Positions 33,717-42,693 of a stretch of 64,000 nucleotides of DNA are shown in pieces (position 1 is the stretch's first letter; each line of letters opens with the position of its first letter). The position numbers and the translations under genes are program-made. Under the pieces are notes generated by a model, which worked only from the letters and a program-made list of their open reading frames with translations, was not told where the DNA came from and made no database searches. The stretch is from JAAYXS01 sp043820985 (GTDB lineage: Bacteria > Planctomycetota > Phycisphaerae > UBA1845 > Fen-1342): the NCBI GenBank assembly GCA_043820985.1, contig JBDRDH010000143.1:10996-74995 (forward strand), read 5' to 3'.

Positions 33717-36700
33717 CTATGGCCCTGTAAACACCGCCTGGAACTCGGCGAAATCGCCCAGGTCAACGTCGCCGTCATCGTCGAAGTCGAAGCACCGGCA
33801 CCCGGGCTCGACCCCGCCGTCGGGACCCCAAAGGCAGGTCTCCAAGTTAACGAAATCGTCCAAGTCCGCGTCACCGTCGAGATCGCAGTCGCCGGCAACG
33901 ACGCCTACCATGTTGAGCGTCACGGCGTTGGCGGTGTAGACCACCTCCATGTTCAGGTATGGCGAGAGATTAGTCGCGTTCACCGTGTCGAACTGGCCGG
34001 CGACGCTGCCGGCGGTGAGGATCTGGAAGCTGTCACCCGGCATGGGCTCGAAACCCGCCGAGATGATGACCTCCAGGTTCCCGGCGAGACTGGCGGTACC
34101 AGAGACGGCAAGCAGATCGTACTCACTACCCTGACTCAGACCCGCAATCTCACTTTCCAGCGTCCCGGCTGCCGTCTGTGTGTAGGCGCCAACAACGTCG
34201 ATCACACCCGCCGAGATTCCGGGGGCCATTGTTCCGCCGTTGTAGAGGGCGTTTCCTGTGATTGTGCCGTCGCCGGTCAGCAGGCCGCCGTTGATCTGGA
34301 TCGCCGCGGGCACGGTCATCCTGAGGTCGCCGCCATTGAGTACTGTTTGTCCGGCGGTCTGGATGTAGGAACCGCCGTAGGATCCGGTGAAACTGAGCAC
34401 GCCAGACTGGACTTCGACCGTACCGGTGTTGGTTACGGCTCCCCTGATGGTGGCCGTGCCGGTTCCAGCCGACTTAACGAACGTGCCGGCGTTGTTGAAC
34501 GGATCGCTGAAGCTGTTGTTGAAGACGCCGACATCGGCCTGGATGTCCATCACGCCGGTGGCGAGGTTGTTGAACACACTGGAGGCCCGGTTGATGCCGC
34601 TGAGGAACGTGGCCGTGGCCGCATTGTTGAAGGTGCAATTGCTAAGCGTTTTCTGGTCGCCACTGGGGCCAACCAGCACATCGCCGTTGGCGTTTACGGT
34701 TCCGGTTCCGCCAAAGTCGCCGCCGGCGTTCCAGGTGGTCAATCCGATGAGCGTGATGTCGCCCGTCGACTGGATCGCCCCCGGCCCAATGATGAGGTTC
34801 GTGATCTGAACTGGATCGCCGCTGTTGAAGTTCGCGATTCCGTCGCTGGTAGCGCCCGGGCCGATGCTGAGGGTGTCGAACTGGATTGGCCCGCCTATGA
34901 TCGCGTTGAAGTTCACGATACCCCGCGGAATGTAGAACGATGAACCATAACTGATGATATTGGCGTTGTCGGTGAAGGTCACCTGGCCGTTAGACACGGT
35001 GGTCGCGCTGGCAACATCGTAGGTCCCGCGGACGTTGCTCCAACCGCCACCGCCGGTCCCGAAAAGGACATTGTCGGCGACGACGCTGGAACTGCTGAGG
35101 AACTCGAATCCGCCGTCGACGAACTCGAGCGTGGTGCCCGGTTCGGCGAGGAAATCGCCGCTGCTGCTGCCGTACAGGTAGAACTTCAGCGTGCCGGTTT
35201 GCACGTGAATCAATCCGGAGTTGTTGGTGAACATGCGGATCGAACTTGCCCCGGGATCTACGGACTTGATCAGCGTGCCGGCGTTTCTGAAGTTGTCGCC
35301 GGTATTGCCGTTGAGAAAGTACGTACCGCCCTGGTGTTCATAGGAAGAGCCTGGCTGTATCTCGAAGGTAGAATCTCCGAGAAACTCCACGCGGCCGGTT
35401 CCGACCGACGTGCTGGCGCCGTCGAGAATGAGATGATGCCCATACAGGTACACGATGCCGCTGATCTGCGCTCCGCCGTTCGCATACGTCACGCCAGGTC
35501 CGGTCAGCTGGCCACTGCCAGTCCACTCAAACAGCCCGCCGATATCAAGGCGGTCATCCACGCGGAGGGCGACGCCGTTGCCGCTGAGCCCCAGATTGCC
35601 GTCAACCCAAGAGGCATTGCCCAGGGTCAGGTCGGCCAAGGGCTGGGACCCGCCGGCAACGGACAGACTTTCGCTACACGCCAGCGTGCCCACTTCCAGC
35701 GCGCCGTTCGAATAGGTAACCGTCTGGCTTCCGGGCACGTCGATGCAGACTTCAGAGCCGGCGGTGGGCGCCGTCCCCTCGAGCCAATCTTCCGGGGAAT
35801 GCCACGAGCCGCTGGTGCCGGCCCAGTTGTACATGTTCTCGCACTCATCAGGAATGGCGTTGGCGTTGCAGTCATTACTGAACCCGCTGGCGATGTCGCA
35901 ATCGTCGGGAACCAAATTGTTGTTGCAGTCGAAGCCGTTGCCACAGGTCGTGGGCCAGAACAGGCCGCAGTACGACGGGTCGGGATCGCAGGGCAATCCC
36001 AGCGTGGACAGGTCGCACGATATCTCACAGACGTCGAGAATTCCGTTGGCGTTGCAGTCGGTGACCGTGAACGGACCCCAGGTGCTCCAATCCGGGCTCC
36101 AGTTCCCAACGCAATCCCGAGCCCGGATGCTGACATACCAGTCTCCCAGGTTGAAGGGCCCGCTGGTGGCCGTAAGGAAGCAACCGCTCCACTCGACCTG
36201 ATCGGGGATCGTGACCGGCTCGGTGCCGGCCGGATTCTGGCCCCACTGGAAGCTGTAGTCGCACGCGCCGGTGACGTCGTCGTCCGCCCGCTGCCACGAG
36301 AAAGTGATACAGGGCAATGGGCCGCCCACGCCGATCGGATGCGTCTGTGAGTCACAGAACGGAACCGTCCCCGGCGGGTCGACGTCGGGTGGGAAGAGCG
36401 ACTGGTACTCTATGGCCACGTTGACCGCCGTCGGCCACAGGTCGTCGGCGTATTCGGGCGCATAGGTCCGGAAGGCGTTGATGAATTCACTAACCGTGAT
36501 GGGATCGTACTCGGCCTGGATAACGAGCATGGCCTCCGGGCCGCGGCACAGCGAATCCATGATCCCGTCGTTGTCATGATCGTCGTTGAGACTGTTGCCG
36601 TCGAGATCGACCTCGTCTTCGATGTCGCGCAGCAGGGCGCCAACGATCCCCTCGGTTTCAAAGGGGTTCTCAATCACGCCTGAATCATCGCACGCATCCA

Positions 36701-38039
36701 GAGTCTCCAGGTCACGTGTGAAGAGCGGCTCATAGGCCGTGCCGTCGTCGAACTGGTAGTCCCAAGATAGCGAACGGGTGAACGCGTCGGCCAGCCAGTT
36801 GGGCCAGCCTTCGTTCCAGGCGTCGTGATCGGTCTCCTCACACCACAAGCAATGCCCGCAATCGTCCGGCGGGTCCGGGTCGCAGGAGGGGTCCCAGCAG
36901 TAGTCCGGGTCGGGCGGGCAGGAGGGGCAGGAGTAGACGTGCATGAAGTGGTGGCCGTACTCGTGGCTGTGCGTGTCCTCGCGCCACTGGCGGTCGGCGG
37001 TGATGTGGATCTCCGCCATGTCGGTATAGTACTCGTACCAGGCTCCCTCGGCGGCGCTGGTGTCCGGCCATTCCACCTGGACCTTGAACGGCTGGTACGG
37101 GCTGTTGTTCGTGATGAAGCGGCGGGTGCGGACAATGCTGTTGAAAATGTGCAGGGCCGGCATGTCCCCGGAGGGCACGGTGATCCAGCCGAAGTCGTAG
37201 AAACTCCCAGAGAAATCCTCCACCTCCGGCGTCTGCCACCAGTAGGTTGTCTCGTCCCAGTCGTTGTCCGTAACGTCAACGACGTTGGCGATGTCGGTTT
37301 CGAAGTAGACGATCAGGTCCGGACCACCGGGGTCGTCCTCTGGCGTGACCACCCCGGTGTCGAAATACCCTTCCGAATTGGTGTAACCTTCCCAGATAAC
37401 GTCGTGGCCGACGTCGTCATTGTCCCAGACACGCACGTCAATGGTGTCGGCGCCGACCGGTTCCATGTCGGAGCGGTAATACATGATGCGCCCCACCACT
37501 CGCAAGGTCGAGCGGCCGCCCGGCGCCGGCCCGGCCGGGACTTCGCTTTGGCCTGCGGGCTCGCTCGCCGGTTGGTCGGCGTTCGAAATCCGGGTGCCAG
37601 CTCCCTCGACGAGGACGGCCAGGCGGGGCTGGTCCCTGCGGGCGAAATGCGCCGGTCCAACCGGAGCCGATTTGGCGACCCTCCGCCCGTTGTAGGTCAG
37701 ACTCAGCCCGATTTCTTCGTCTGCATCGTGGGGCACGGCGCGGAATGGTATCCGCACCACGCCCGGCTGGACCGACACTGGATCCCCAGGCGTACCCAGC
37801 GACAGCAGTTCCCAGCCGTCACCCAGCAACTTAAAATCCGCCAGCGTACCCGCCCGGTGCACGTGGACTTCAAACACCCCCGTGTATTCCTGGCCGGAGA
37901 CGGCCAGATGCATTTCGTCGAGGTCCATGCGGACTTCGACGGGCGGAGCGACGTCCGCTCGGGCATGGACGCTGAGCATCAGAATCAGCATGCCAGACGC
38001 CAGTAGTGCTGCCCGGTGAATCTGCCGTGAGAACATCAT
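33717..38039 (-). CDS. Large exported zincin-like protein with beta-helix region and dockerin-like tail
   Basis: About 1440 residues from ATG 38039 (GAGGAGAG upstream; an ATG at 38147 overlapping the previous stop would add 36 residues before the signal peptide). After the signal peptide comes a beta-rich region, then an HExxH zinc-protease motif, THSHEYGHHFMH (about residue 360), in a cysteine-rich context. Next are two DCNxNxxxD-type repeats, as in NDCNANAIPDECENMYNWAG. Residues 800-1330 are low-complexity beta repeats (NNSGLIHVQTGTLKF, FNNAGTFVKSAGTGTATIRG) like autotransporter beta-helices. The end, GDCDLDGDADLDDFVNLETC and FDDDGDVDLGDFAEFQAVF, is a planctomycete dockerin-like pair. Peptidase activity is plausible but unproven. 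Confidence 0.75.
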   Translation of the reverse strand: MMFSRQIHRAALLASGMLILMLSVHARADVAPPVEVRMDLDEMHLAVSGQEYTGVFEVHVHRAGTLADFKLLGDGWELLSLGTPGDPVSVQPGVVRIPFRAVPHDADEEIGLSLTYNGRRVAKSAPVGPAHFARRDQPRLAVLVEGAGTRISNADQPASEPAGQSEVPAGPAPGGRSTLRVVGRIMYYRSDMEPVGADTIDVRVWDNDDVGHDVIWEGYTNSEGYFDTGVVTPEDDPGGPDLIVYFETDIANVVDVTDNDWDETTYWWQTPEVEDFSGSFYDFGWITVPSGDMPALHIFNSIVRTRRFITNNSPYQPFKVQVEWPDTSAAEGAWYEYYTDMAEIHITADRQWREDTHSHEYGHHFMHVYSCPSCPPDPDYCWDPSCDPDPPDDCGHCLWCEETDHDAWNEGWPNWLADAFTRSLSWDYQFDDGTAYEPLFTRDLETLDACDDSGVIENPFETEGIVGALLRDIEDEVDLDGNSLNDDHDNDGIMDSLCRGPEAMLVIQAEYDPITVSEFINAFRTYAPEYADDLWPTAVNVAIEYQSLFPPDVDPPGTVPFCDSQTHPIGVGGPLPCITFSWQRADDDVTGACDYSFQWGQNPAGTEPVTIPDQVEWSGCFLTATSGPFNLGDWYVSIRARDCVGNWSPDWSTWGPFTVTDCNANGILDVCEISCDLSTLGLPCDPDPSYCGLFWPTTCGNGFDCNNNLVPDDCDIASGFSNDCNANAIPDECENMYNWAGTSGSWHSPEDWLEGTAPTAGSEVCIDVPGSQTVTYSNGALEVGTLACSESLSVAGGSQPLADLTLGNASWVDGNLGLSGNGVALRVDDRLDIGGLFEWTGSGQLTGPGVTYANGGAQISGIVYLYGHHLILDGASTSVGTGRVEFLGDSTFEIQPGSSYEHQGGTYFLNGNTGDNFRNAGTLIKSVDPGASSIRMFTNNSGLIHVQTGTLKFYLYGSSSGDFLAEPGTTLEFVDGGFEFLSSSSVVADNVLFGTGGGGWSNVRGTYDVASATTVSNGQVTFTDNANIISYGSSFYIPRGIVNFNAIIGGPIQFDTLSIGPGATSDGIANFNSGDPVQITNLIIGPGAIQSTGDITLIGLTTWNAGGDFGGTGTVNANGDVLVGPSGDQKTLSNCTFNNAATATFLSGINRASSVFNNLATGVMDIQADVGVFNNSFSDPFNNAGTFVKSAGTGTATIRGAVTNTGTVEVQSGVLSFTGSYGGSYIQTAGQTVLNGGDLRMTVPAAIQINGGLLTGDGTITGNALYNGGTMAPGISAGVIDVVGAYTQTAAGTLESEIAGLSQGSEYDLLAVSGTASLAGNLEVIISAGFEPMPGDSFQILTAGSVAGQFDTVNATNLSPYLNMEVVYTANAVTLNMVGVVAGDCDLDGDADLDDFVNLETCLWGPDGGVEPGCRCFDFDDDGDVDLGDFAEFQAVFTGP

Positions 38040-38143
38040 GATCTCTCCTCTATGGTGGCCGCGCGGTCGTCGTCTTCCCCCGGCGCCGGCCAAGGCGGTC
38101 AGCGGTGCCGCAAGAGTACAAGCCACAGTACGTGCCAGGCGGG

Positions 38144-40090
38144 TCATTGCGCGCCTCCGTCCGCGGTGTTCGTCAGTTCAGCGACGAGTGCTTCGAGCGC
38201 GTCCAGGCGGGCGCGCAGTGCTTCGATCTCGCTGTCCTTCTGAACGAGGGTCTCATTGAAACGTCCGATCGCGGATGTCGGTGTGCCCTCGGGCACGCTG
38301 GGGCGGTTAGGCTGGTCGCCCGTGTCCGGATCGTCGGGCGACGGCCGCCCAACGCCCGGCAGCTCATGCACCGCCGGATCAAACTCGACGATCGCGTCGC
38401 GCAGGGCGTGCGACGCAGTCAGATCGAGCGGCCCGGCCTCGCCGAGGGCCGCCCGCATCGCGCCGAACCGTTCGAGGGCATTGTACTGCCTCATCTCCAG
38501 GCGACGCTCGTAGAGCTCGCGGTGGTCGGCCATCGACGGGATGTAAGCCTCGCGCTGCTTCTCCTGGACGATGCTGACCTCCTCGAAGCCGATCCGCAGG
38601 CCGTAGACGATGTAGTCGAAGACGACGTCTTCCGGACCGTCTTCCGGACCGCGGACAATGAGTTCCCCCGTGGTCAGCGCGACGACCGCCAACGGCACGG
38701 CGTGCTCGCGCGGCGTCAGATGGGCGGTCAGGCCGATGTCGGGATTGGTGACCCACTTAAAGGTCTCGCCCAACGGAACGACGGCCTCACCGTTTACCAG
38801 CCGGGCGGTGCCGCGGGTATACGTCGCGACCTCGTCCCCCTCGGGACACGCATAGACGATCACGTTGTCCTCGTCGTCGGGGTGGTTCTGGACGAAGGAG
38901 ACAGTTCCGTTCCCGACGACTTTATAGGCGCTGGACCCCACGGACGCCCAGGCGGAGTTGTCGGAGTCGTTGAAGTAGGCGCCCGCGCCTGTTCCATGTG
39001 CCTCAATCCCGTAGTTGGCGTACCCAACGTAGGCGTAGCCGGAGCCGTCGGAGTCGCTGAAGTAGCCGCCCGCCTCCGTTCCCCATGCGTAAATCCCATA
39101 GTCGCCGTATCCGACGTACGTGAAGGCGGAGTCGTTGGAGTCCGCGAACAAGCCGCCCGCGTGTGTTCCGTATGCTGAAATCCCGTTGTCGCCGTCCCCG
39201 ACGCGGGCGTGGCCAGACTGGTTGGAGTCCTCGAAGCAGCCGCCGCAGTCGCCTCCGGAGCCCCAGACGCCGGTGTCGCTGGTGGAGCTACCGTAGACGC
39301 CGCGTCCGCCCGGCGAGTAGCCATAGACGCCGTTACCGCTGCCATCGTGCGAACCCCACACCCCGATGCCCGCGGCCTCGGTACCCCTATTGGCGCCGCG
39401 GACGGCGGCAGAGCTCAAGCCGGGCGAAGTGCTGGTCATGATGCCGCGGATGGCGGTGCCATTGGCGGCCTCCGAGTCGCACTCACCGTGGATGGCGGGC
39501 CAGGTGCCGGTCGTGCTGGCGCGGTGGGCCCAGACGGCGATCCACGGGACCTCTGACATAACACCGTGTGCGCCCTCGGTAGACCGCACGTCCAGCATGG
39601 AGGCGGGGATCGTCGTCCCGATCCCCACGCCGCCGGCATTGTTGTTGTAAATGTGGTCGCCGCTGAGCGTCCAGTAGCCGCCGCTGCCCGGCCCGTCGAG
39701 CGCGTACAGCGCAACCGGCGCCGCGGTCACCGGCTGGCGCGGCGCGAGCACGATGTGCGGATCGTTGCTGTCCCACGGGCGTACGGCTACTTCCAGCCAG
39801 CGGGCCTCGTTGGTGAACGCAGTGGCGCCGAAGTCGAGCTGCACGGTGAACAGGCCGTCGCTGACGGGCCAGTCGTCCACCGGGTAGTCGCTGTCGACCT
39901 GCGCTCCGTCCGTGGCAGCGTCGAACAGCCGGAAAACGAAATCGTAGTCCCCGTCGGCGGGGATGCCGGCATCTTTGAGCTGGCCTTGATAGGTGAACTC
40001 GCTCCCGAGCAAGGTCTGGGCGGCCGCGGAAGCAAGTCCACCCAGCAGGATTGTCGTCAGGCAGCAAATCGTGAATCTCGGACGTTTCAT
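38144..40090 (-). CDS. Exported tail-fibre-like repeat protein (paralogue B)
   Basis: 648 residues. Same N-terminal domain as the other two paralogues (SEFTYQGQLKDAGIPADGDY, DWPVSDGLFTVQLDFG, APRQPVTAAPVALYAL), then NNNAGGVGIGTTIPASMLDV, which is the tail-fibre-type beta motif. The middle is a series of about 25-residue repeats with the pattern GxYAxGTxAGGYFxDSDxSGxAYVG. The end differs from paralogue A: a charged region with a coiled coil (RFNETLVQKDSEIEALRARL) that could trimerise the fibre. The ATG overlaps the stop of paralogue C (ATGA). Probably secreted and structural. Confidence 0.75.
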   Translation of the reverse strand: MKRPRFTICCLTTILLGGLASAAAQTLLGSEFTYQGQLKDAGIPADGDYDFVFRLFDAATDGAQVDSDYPVDDWPVSDGLFTVQLDFGATAFTNEARWLEVAVRPWDSNDPHIVLAPRQPVTAAPVALYALDGPGSGGYWTLSGDHIYNNNAGGVGIGTTIPASMLDVRSTEGAHGVMSEVPWIAVWAHRASTTGTWPAIHGECDSEAANGTAIRGIMTSTSPGLSSAAVRGANRGTEAAGIGVWGSHDGSGNGVYGYSPGGRGVYGSSTSDTGVWGSGGDCGGCFEDSNQSGHARVGDGDNGISAYGTHAGGLFADSNDSAFTYVGYGDYGIYAWGTEAGGYFSDSDGSGYAYVGYANYGIEAHGTGAGAYFNDSDNSAWASVGSSAYKVVGNGTVSFVQNHPDDEDNVIVYACPEGDEVATYTRGTARLVNGEAVVPLGETFKWVTNPDIGLTAHLTPREHAVPLAVVALTTGELIVRGPEDGPEDVVFDYIVYGLRIGFEEVSIVQEKQREAYIPSMADHRELYERRLEMRQYNALERFGAMRAALGEAGPLDLTASHALRDAIVEFDPAVHELPGVGRPSPDDPDTGDQPNRPSVPEGTPTSAIGRFNETLVQKDSEIEALRARLDALEALVAELTNTADGGAQ

Positions 40091-41877
40091 TCTGCACCTC
40101 TCTCAGTTGGCTGGGCCGCCGCTTCGAGCCACAGATCAACCCGGCGGTCTTTCGGCTGGCCGTACAGCTCCGGATGGAGATACGACCCGCGCTCTTTCTC
40201 GCATTTCTCCTCTTCCACCTGGATGCGGTGGGCATTGGCCCACGGGTCTTGCCGAATCCCGGTTACCTGCCAGGAGACCATCGCCCCTGGTGCGCTGGTG
40301 CGAACCCGGAAACGATTGTCGCGGATCCCGCTTACCACCTTGGCCTGCACAAACGTGTCGTTGTCGGTCTCGTCGATCACGGTGAGTTGATAGCGGAAGT
40401 CGCGGTTGAGAGTCTCGAACCACTCCGGAAGAGTCACCTCGGCATAGCCGCGCGCATCGGTCACCACGTTTCCGTTGTAGACGTTCATCATGTCCGGCGA
40501 CTCGACGAACGAGTGGCGCAGGTACTTGTTCGCCGGATCGAGCGGGTGATCGATCTCGAACGACCCGCTGCTCTTCGAAAGGTGTCCGAGGACACTGACC
40601 ATTCCGATGAAGCGGCCGGCGAAGTTGTAGTCCGCGGCGTTCTCGGCCAGCGCGTATATGCCGTAGTTGGTATTGGTGTCGGCTTGCTCGGCAAGGGCTC
40701 TGACACCATAGGAAAAGGACCTTCCGCCCGCGGCGACACCGCACACACCTGCGTAGGGAGCAGTGCCATACACGCCGTAGTACTCGCCCGACGTTCCGCT
40801 GGCGCTGCCATAGACGCCCACGCCGTTGGTGGACAAGCCGTAGACGCCACGTCCGCTCGGCGTGTAGCCATAGACCCCGTAACCGCTGCCGTCCTGCGTG
40901 CCGATCACACCGATTCCCGCGCCGCCGGTGCCGTGATTAACGCCCTTGACGGCGACCGAGCTGGATCCGGGCGAGGTACTCATGATGTAGGCGCGAATGG
41001 CGGAAGCGTCAGCAGACTCCGAGTCGCACTCGGCGTGAATGGCCGGCCAGGTTCCGCTGGTCGACGTACGATAGGCCGCGACGGGGATCGCCGAGGTTGT
41101 TGAACTGATTCCGTGTGCCCCGGTGATTGATTCCACCTCCAGCAGGGAGGCGGGGCTGGTCGTCCCGATTCCGACATTACCCGTGCTGCCGTCGACCGTC
41201 AGACGTGTGCCGCCGGTGTACAGGTGCCACTTGTTCGCCCCCGTGTCGAAATATGTCCAGGCTTTGACACCACTCGACGTCGAGTACCCATAGTACGGCC
41301 AGCCGGATGCACCCTCCGTTTGGATGTGCATGCCGCCGTACGCATTGTCGCCGGTCGGCGTCAGTACTCCGAAGAACTCGGTTGATGGAACGATGGGCGT
41401 GCTGCGGCCGACGCCGACGAAGCCGGAGTTGGTGTTCACGATGGTGTCGCCGTCGGCTTCCCAGAAGCCGGTGGCTCCGGGCCCGTCGAGGGCGTACAGC
41501 GCGACCGGCGCCGCGGTGATCGGCTGGCGCGGTGAAAGAACCGTGTGCGGATCGTTGCTGTCCCACGGCCGCACGGCCACCTCCAGCCAACGGGCGTCGC
41601 TGTTGAACGCGCTGTCGCCGAAGTCAACCTGCACTGTGAACAGACCGTCGCTCACGGGCCAGTTCTCCACCGGGAAGTCGCTGTCGACCTGCACGCCATC
41701 CGTCGCGGCGTCGAAGAGTCGGAAAACAAAATCATAGTCGCCGTTGGCCGGGAAGCCGGATTCCCTGAGCTGGCCCTGATACATGAATCCCGTGCCGAGC
41801 GCGTCCGCGCGGGCGATGTTGGCGCCGCAGCCCAGTGCGAGTGCCGTAGCAAGCGTAATCGATACCGGTCCTTTCAC
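40087..41877 (-). CDS. Exported tail-fibre-like repeat protein (paralogue C)
   Basis: 596 residues, first gene of the exported-protein run. GTG start with GGAG eight bases upstream; divergent from the ECF sigma factor gene. The N-terminal domain matches paralogues A and B closely (FMYQGQLRESGFPANGDYDF, ENWPVSDGLFTVQVDFG). A second NVGIGTTSPASLLEVESI motif follows near residue 240, then GVYG-type repeats (GSGYGVYGYTPSGRGVYG). The C-terminus (YLRHSFVESPDMMNVYNGNV, DNDTFVQAKVVSGIRDNRFR) resembles the beta domain of some secreted hypothetical proteins and ends in a basic helix. Likely a secreted fibre. Confidence 0.75.
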   Translation of the reverse strand: MKGPVSITLATALALGCGANIARADALGTGFMYQGQLRESGFPANGDYDFVFRLFDAATDGVQVDSDFPVENWPVSDGLFTVQVDFGDSAFNSDARWLEVAVRPWDSNDPHTVLSPRQPITAAPVALYALDGPGATGFWEADGDTIVNTNSGFVGVGRSTPIVPSTEFFGVLTPTGDNAYGGMHIQTEGASGWPYYGYSTSSGVKAWTYFDTGANKWHLYTGGTRLTVDGSTGNVGIGTTSPASLLEVESITGAHGISSTTSAIPVAAYRTSTSGTWPAIHAECDSESADASAIRAYIMSTSPGSSSVAVKGVNHGTGGAGIGVIGTQDGSGYGVYGYTPSGRGVYGLSTNGVGVYGSASGTSGEYYGVYGTAPYAGVCGVAAGGRSFSYGVRALAEQADTNTNYGIYALAENAADYNFAGRFIGMVSVLGHLSKSSGSFEIDHPLDPANKYLRHSFVESPDMMNVYNGNVVTDARGYAEVTLPEWFETLNRDFRYQLTVIDETDNDTFVQAKVVSGIRDNRFRVRTSAPGAMVSWQVTGIRQDPWANAHRIQVEEEKCEKERGSYLHPELYGQPKDRRVDLWLEAAAQPTERGAE

Positions 41878-42105
41878 TTGCCTGCTCCTTCTCTTTGACC
41901 GTCGTGGTTATACGGACCGGCGCCGCGCCGCCTTACCGGCAGCGCGCCGCCACTCAGAGACGAGAAACAGGTTCCCGAATCTGGTACAATGGGCTCTGAC
42001 CGGCTTCCGTAGTAGATGAGTTCGTCAGAGCCAATGCTGCCCGTCACGGATCAGTTCGATTTCGGGCGGGCGTAGCGGTCAAAAAATAAATGGAGTTTCT
42101 TCAGG

Positions 42106-42687
42106 ATGGCCGAGCCACCGGCGGGAATGGTGACGCAAGTGCTGAAAGCCGCCAGCGCGGGCGACGTGCAGGCGGCCGCCGAGTTGCTGCCGCTGGTCTA
42201 TACCGAACTCCGTAAGCTTGCTCAGGTCCGGATGGCCAAGGTCCCGCCCGGCAACACACTCCAACCAACGGCGCTGGTTCACGAGGCGTACCTGCGGCTG
42301 ATCGGCGATGACCCCCCGAGTTGGAACAGCCGCGGACATTTCTTCGGCGCCGCCGCCGAGGCCATGCGCCAGATCCTCGTGGAACAGGCGCGGCGCAAGC
42401 AGCGCCTCAAGCATGGTGGCGACCGGAAACGCGTCGCCCTGGAGGAGGCCGAGCCGGCGATCGAACCGCCTGCGGACGACATACTCGCGCTGAACGAGGC
42501 CCTTGGGCGCCTGGAGCAGGACGATCAGCGCAAGGCCCGGATCGCCAAGCTGCGCTACTTCGCCGGATTGACCAACGCGGAAACGGCGGCGGCCCTCGGC
42601 GTGTCCGAAGTGACCATCCGACGCGAGTGTCGGTTCATCCGAGCCCTGCTGTCTATCCAATTGGAAGACCGGGCATCCGAGAGTTGA
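42106..42687 (+). CDS. ECF-type RNA polymerase sigma factor (planctomycete TIGR02999-like)
   Basis: 193 residues. VTQVLKAASAGDVQAAAELL, YTELRKLAQVRMAKVPPGNT and LQPTALVHEAYLRLI form the region 2 variant characteristic of the planctomycete ECF group, with RGHFFGAAAEAMRQILVEQA after it. Region 4 is KLRYFAGLTNAETAAALGVS. It has no anti-sigma factor gene; instead the next gene, six bases on, is a receptor-like Ser/Thr kinase, an arrangement known for this sigma group, where phosphorylation is thought to control activity. Confidence 0.93.
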   Translation: MAEPPAGMVTQVLKAASAGDVQAAAELLPLVYTELRKLAQVRMAKVPPGNTLQPTALVHEAYLRLIGDDPPSWNSRGHFFGAAAEAMRQILVEQARRKQRLKHGGDRKRVALEEAEPAIEPPADDILALNEALGRLEQDDQRKARIAKLRYFAGLTNAETAAALGVSEVTIRRECRFIRALLSIQLEDRASES

Positions 42688-42693
42688 CCAGCC

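Noticed and set aside
33693..36350. Two long plus-strand frames (416 and 383 codons)
   Set aside because: Antisense to the large zincin-like gene; open only because of its GC-rich repetitive coding sequence.
38105..39178. 357-codon plus-strand frame
   Set aside because: Antisense shadow of tail-fibre-like paralogue B.
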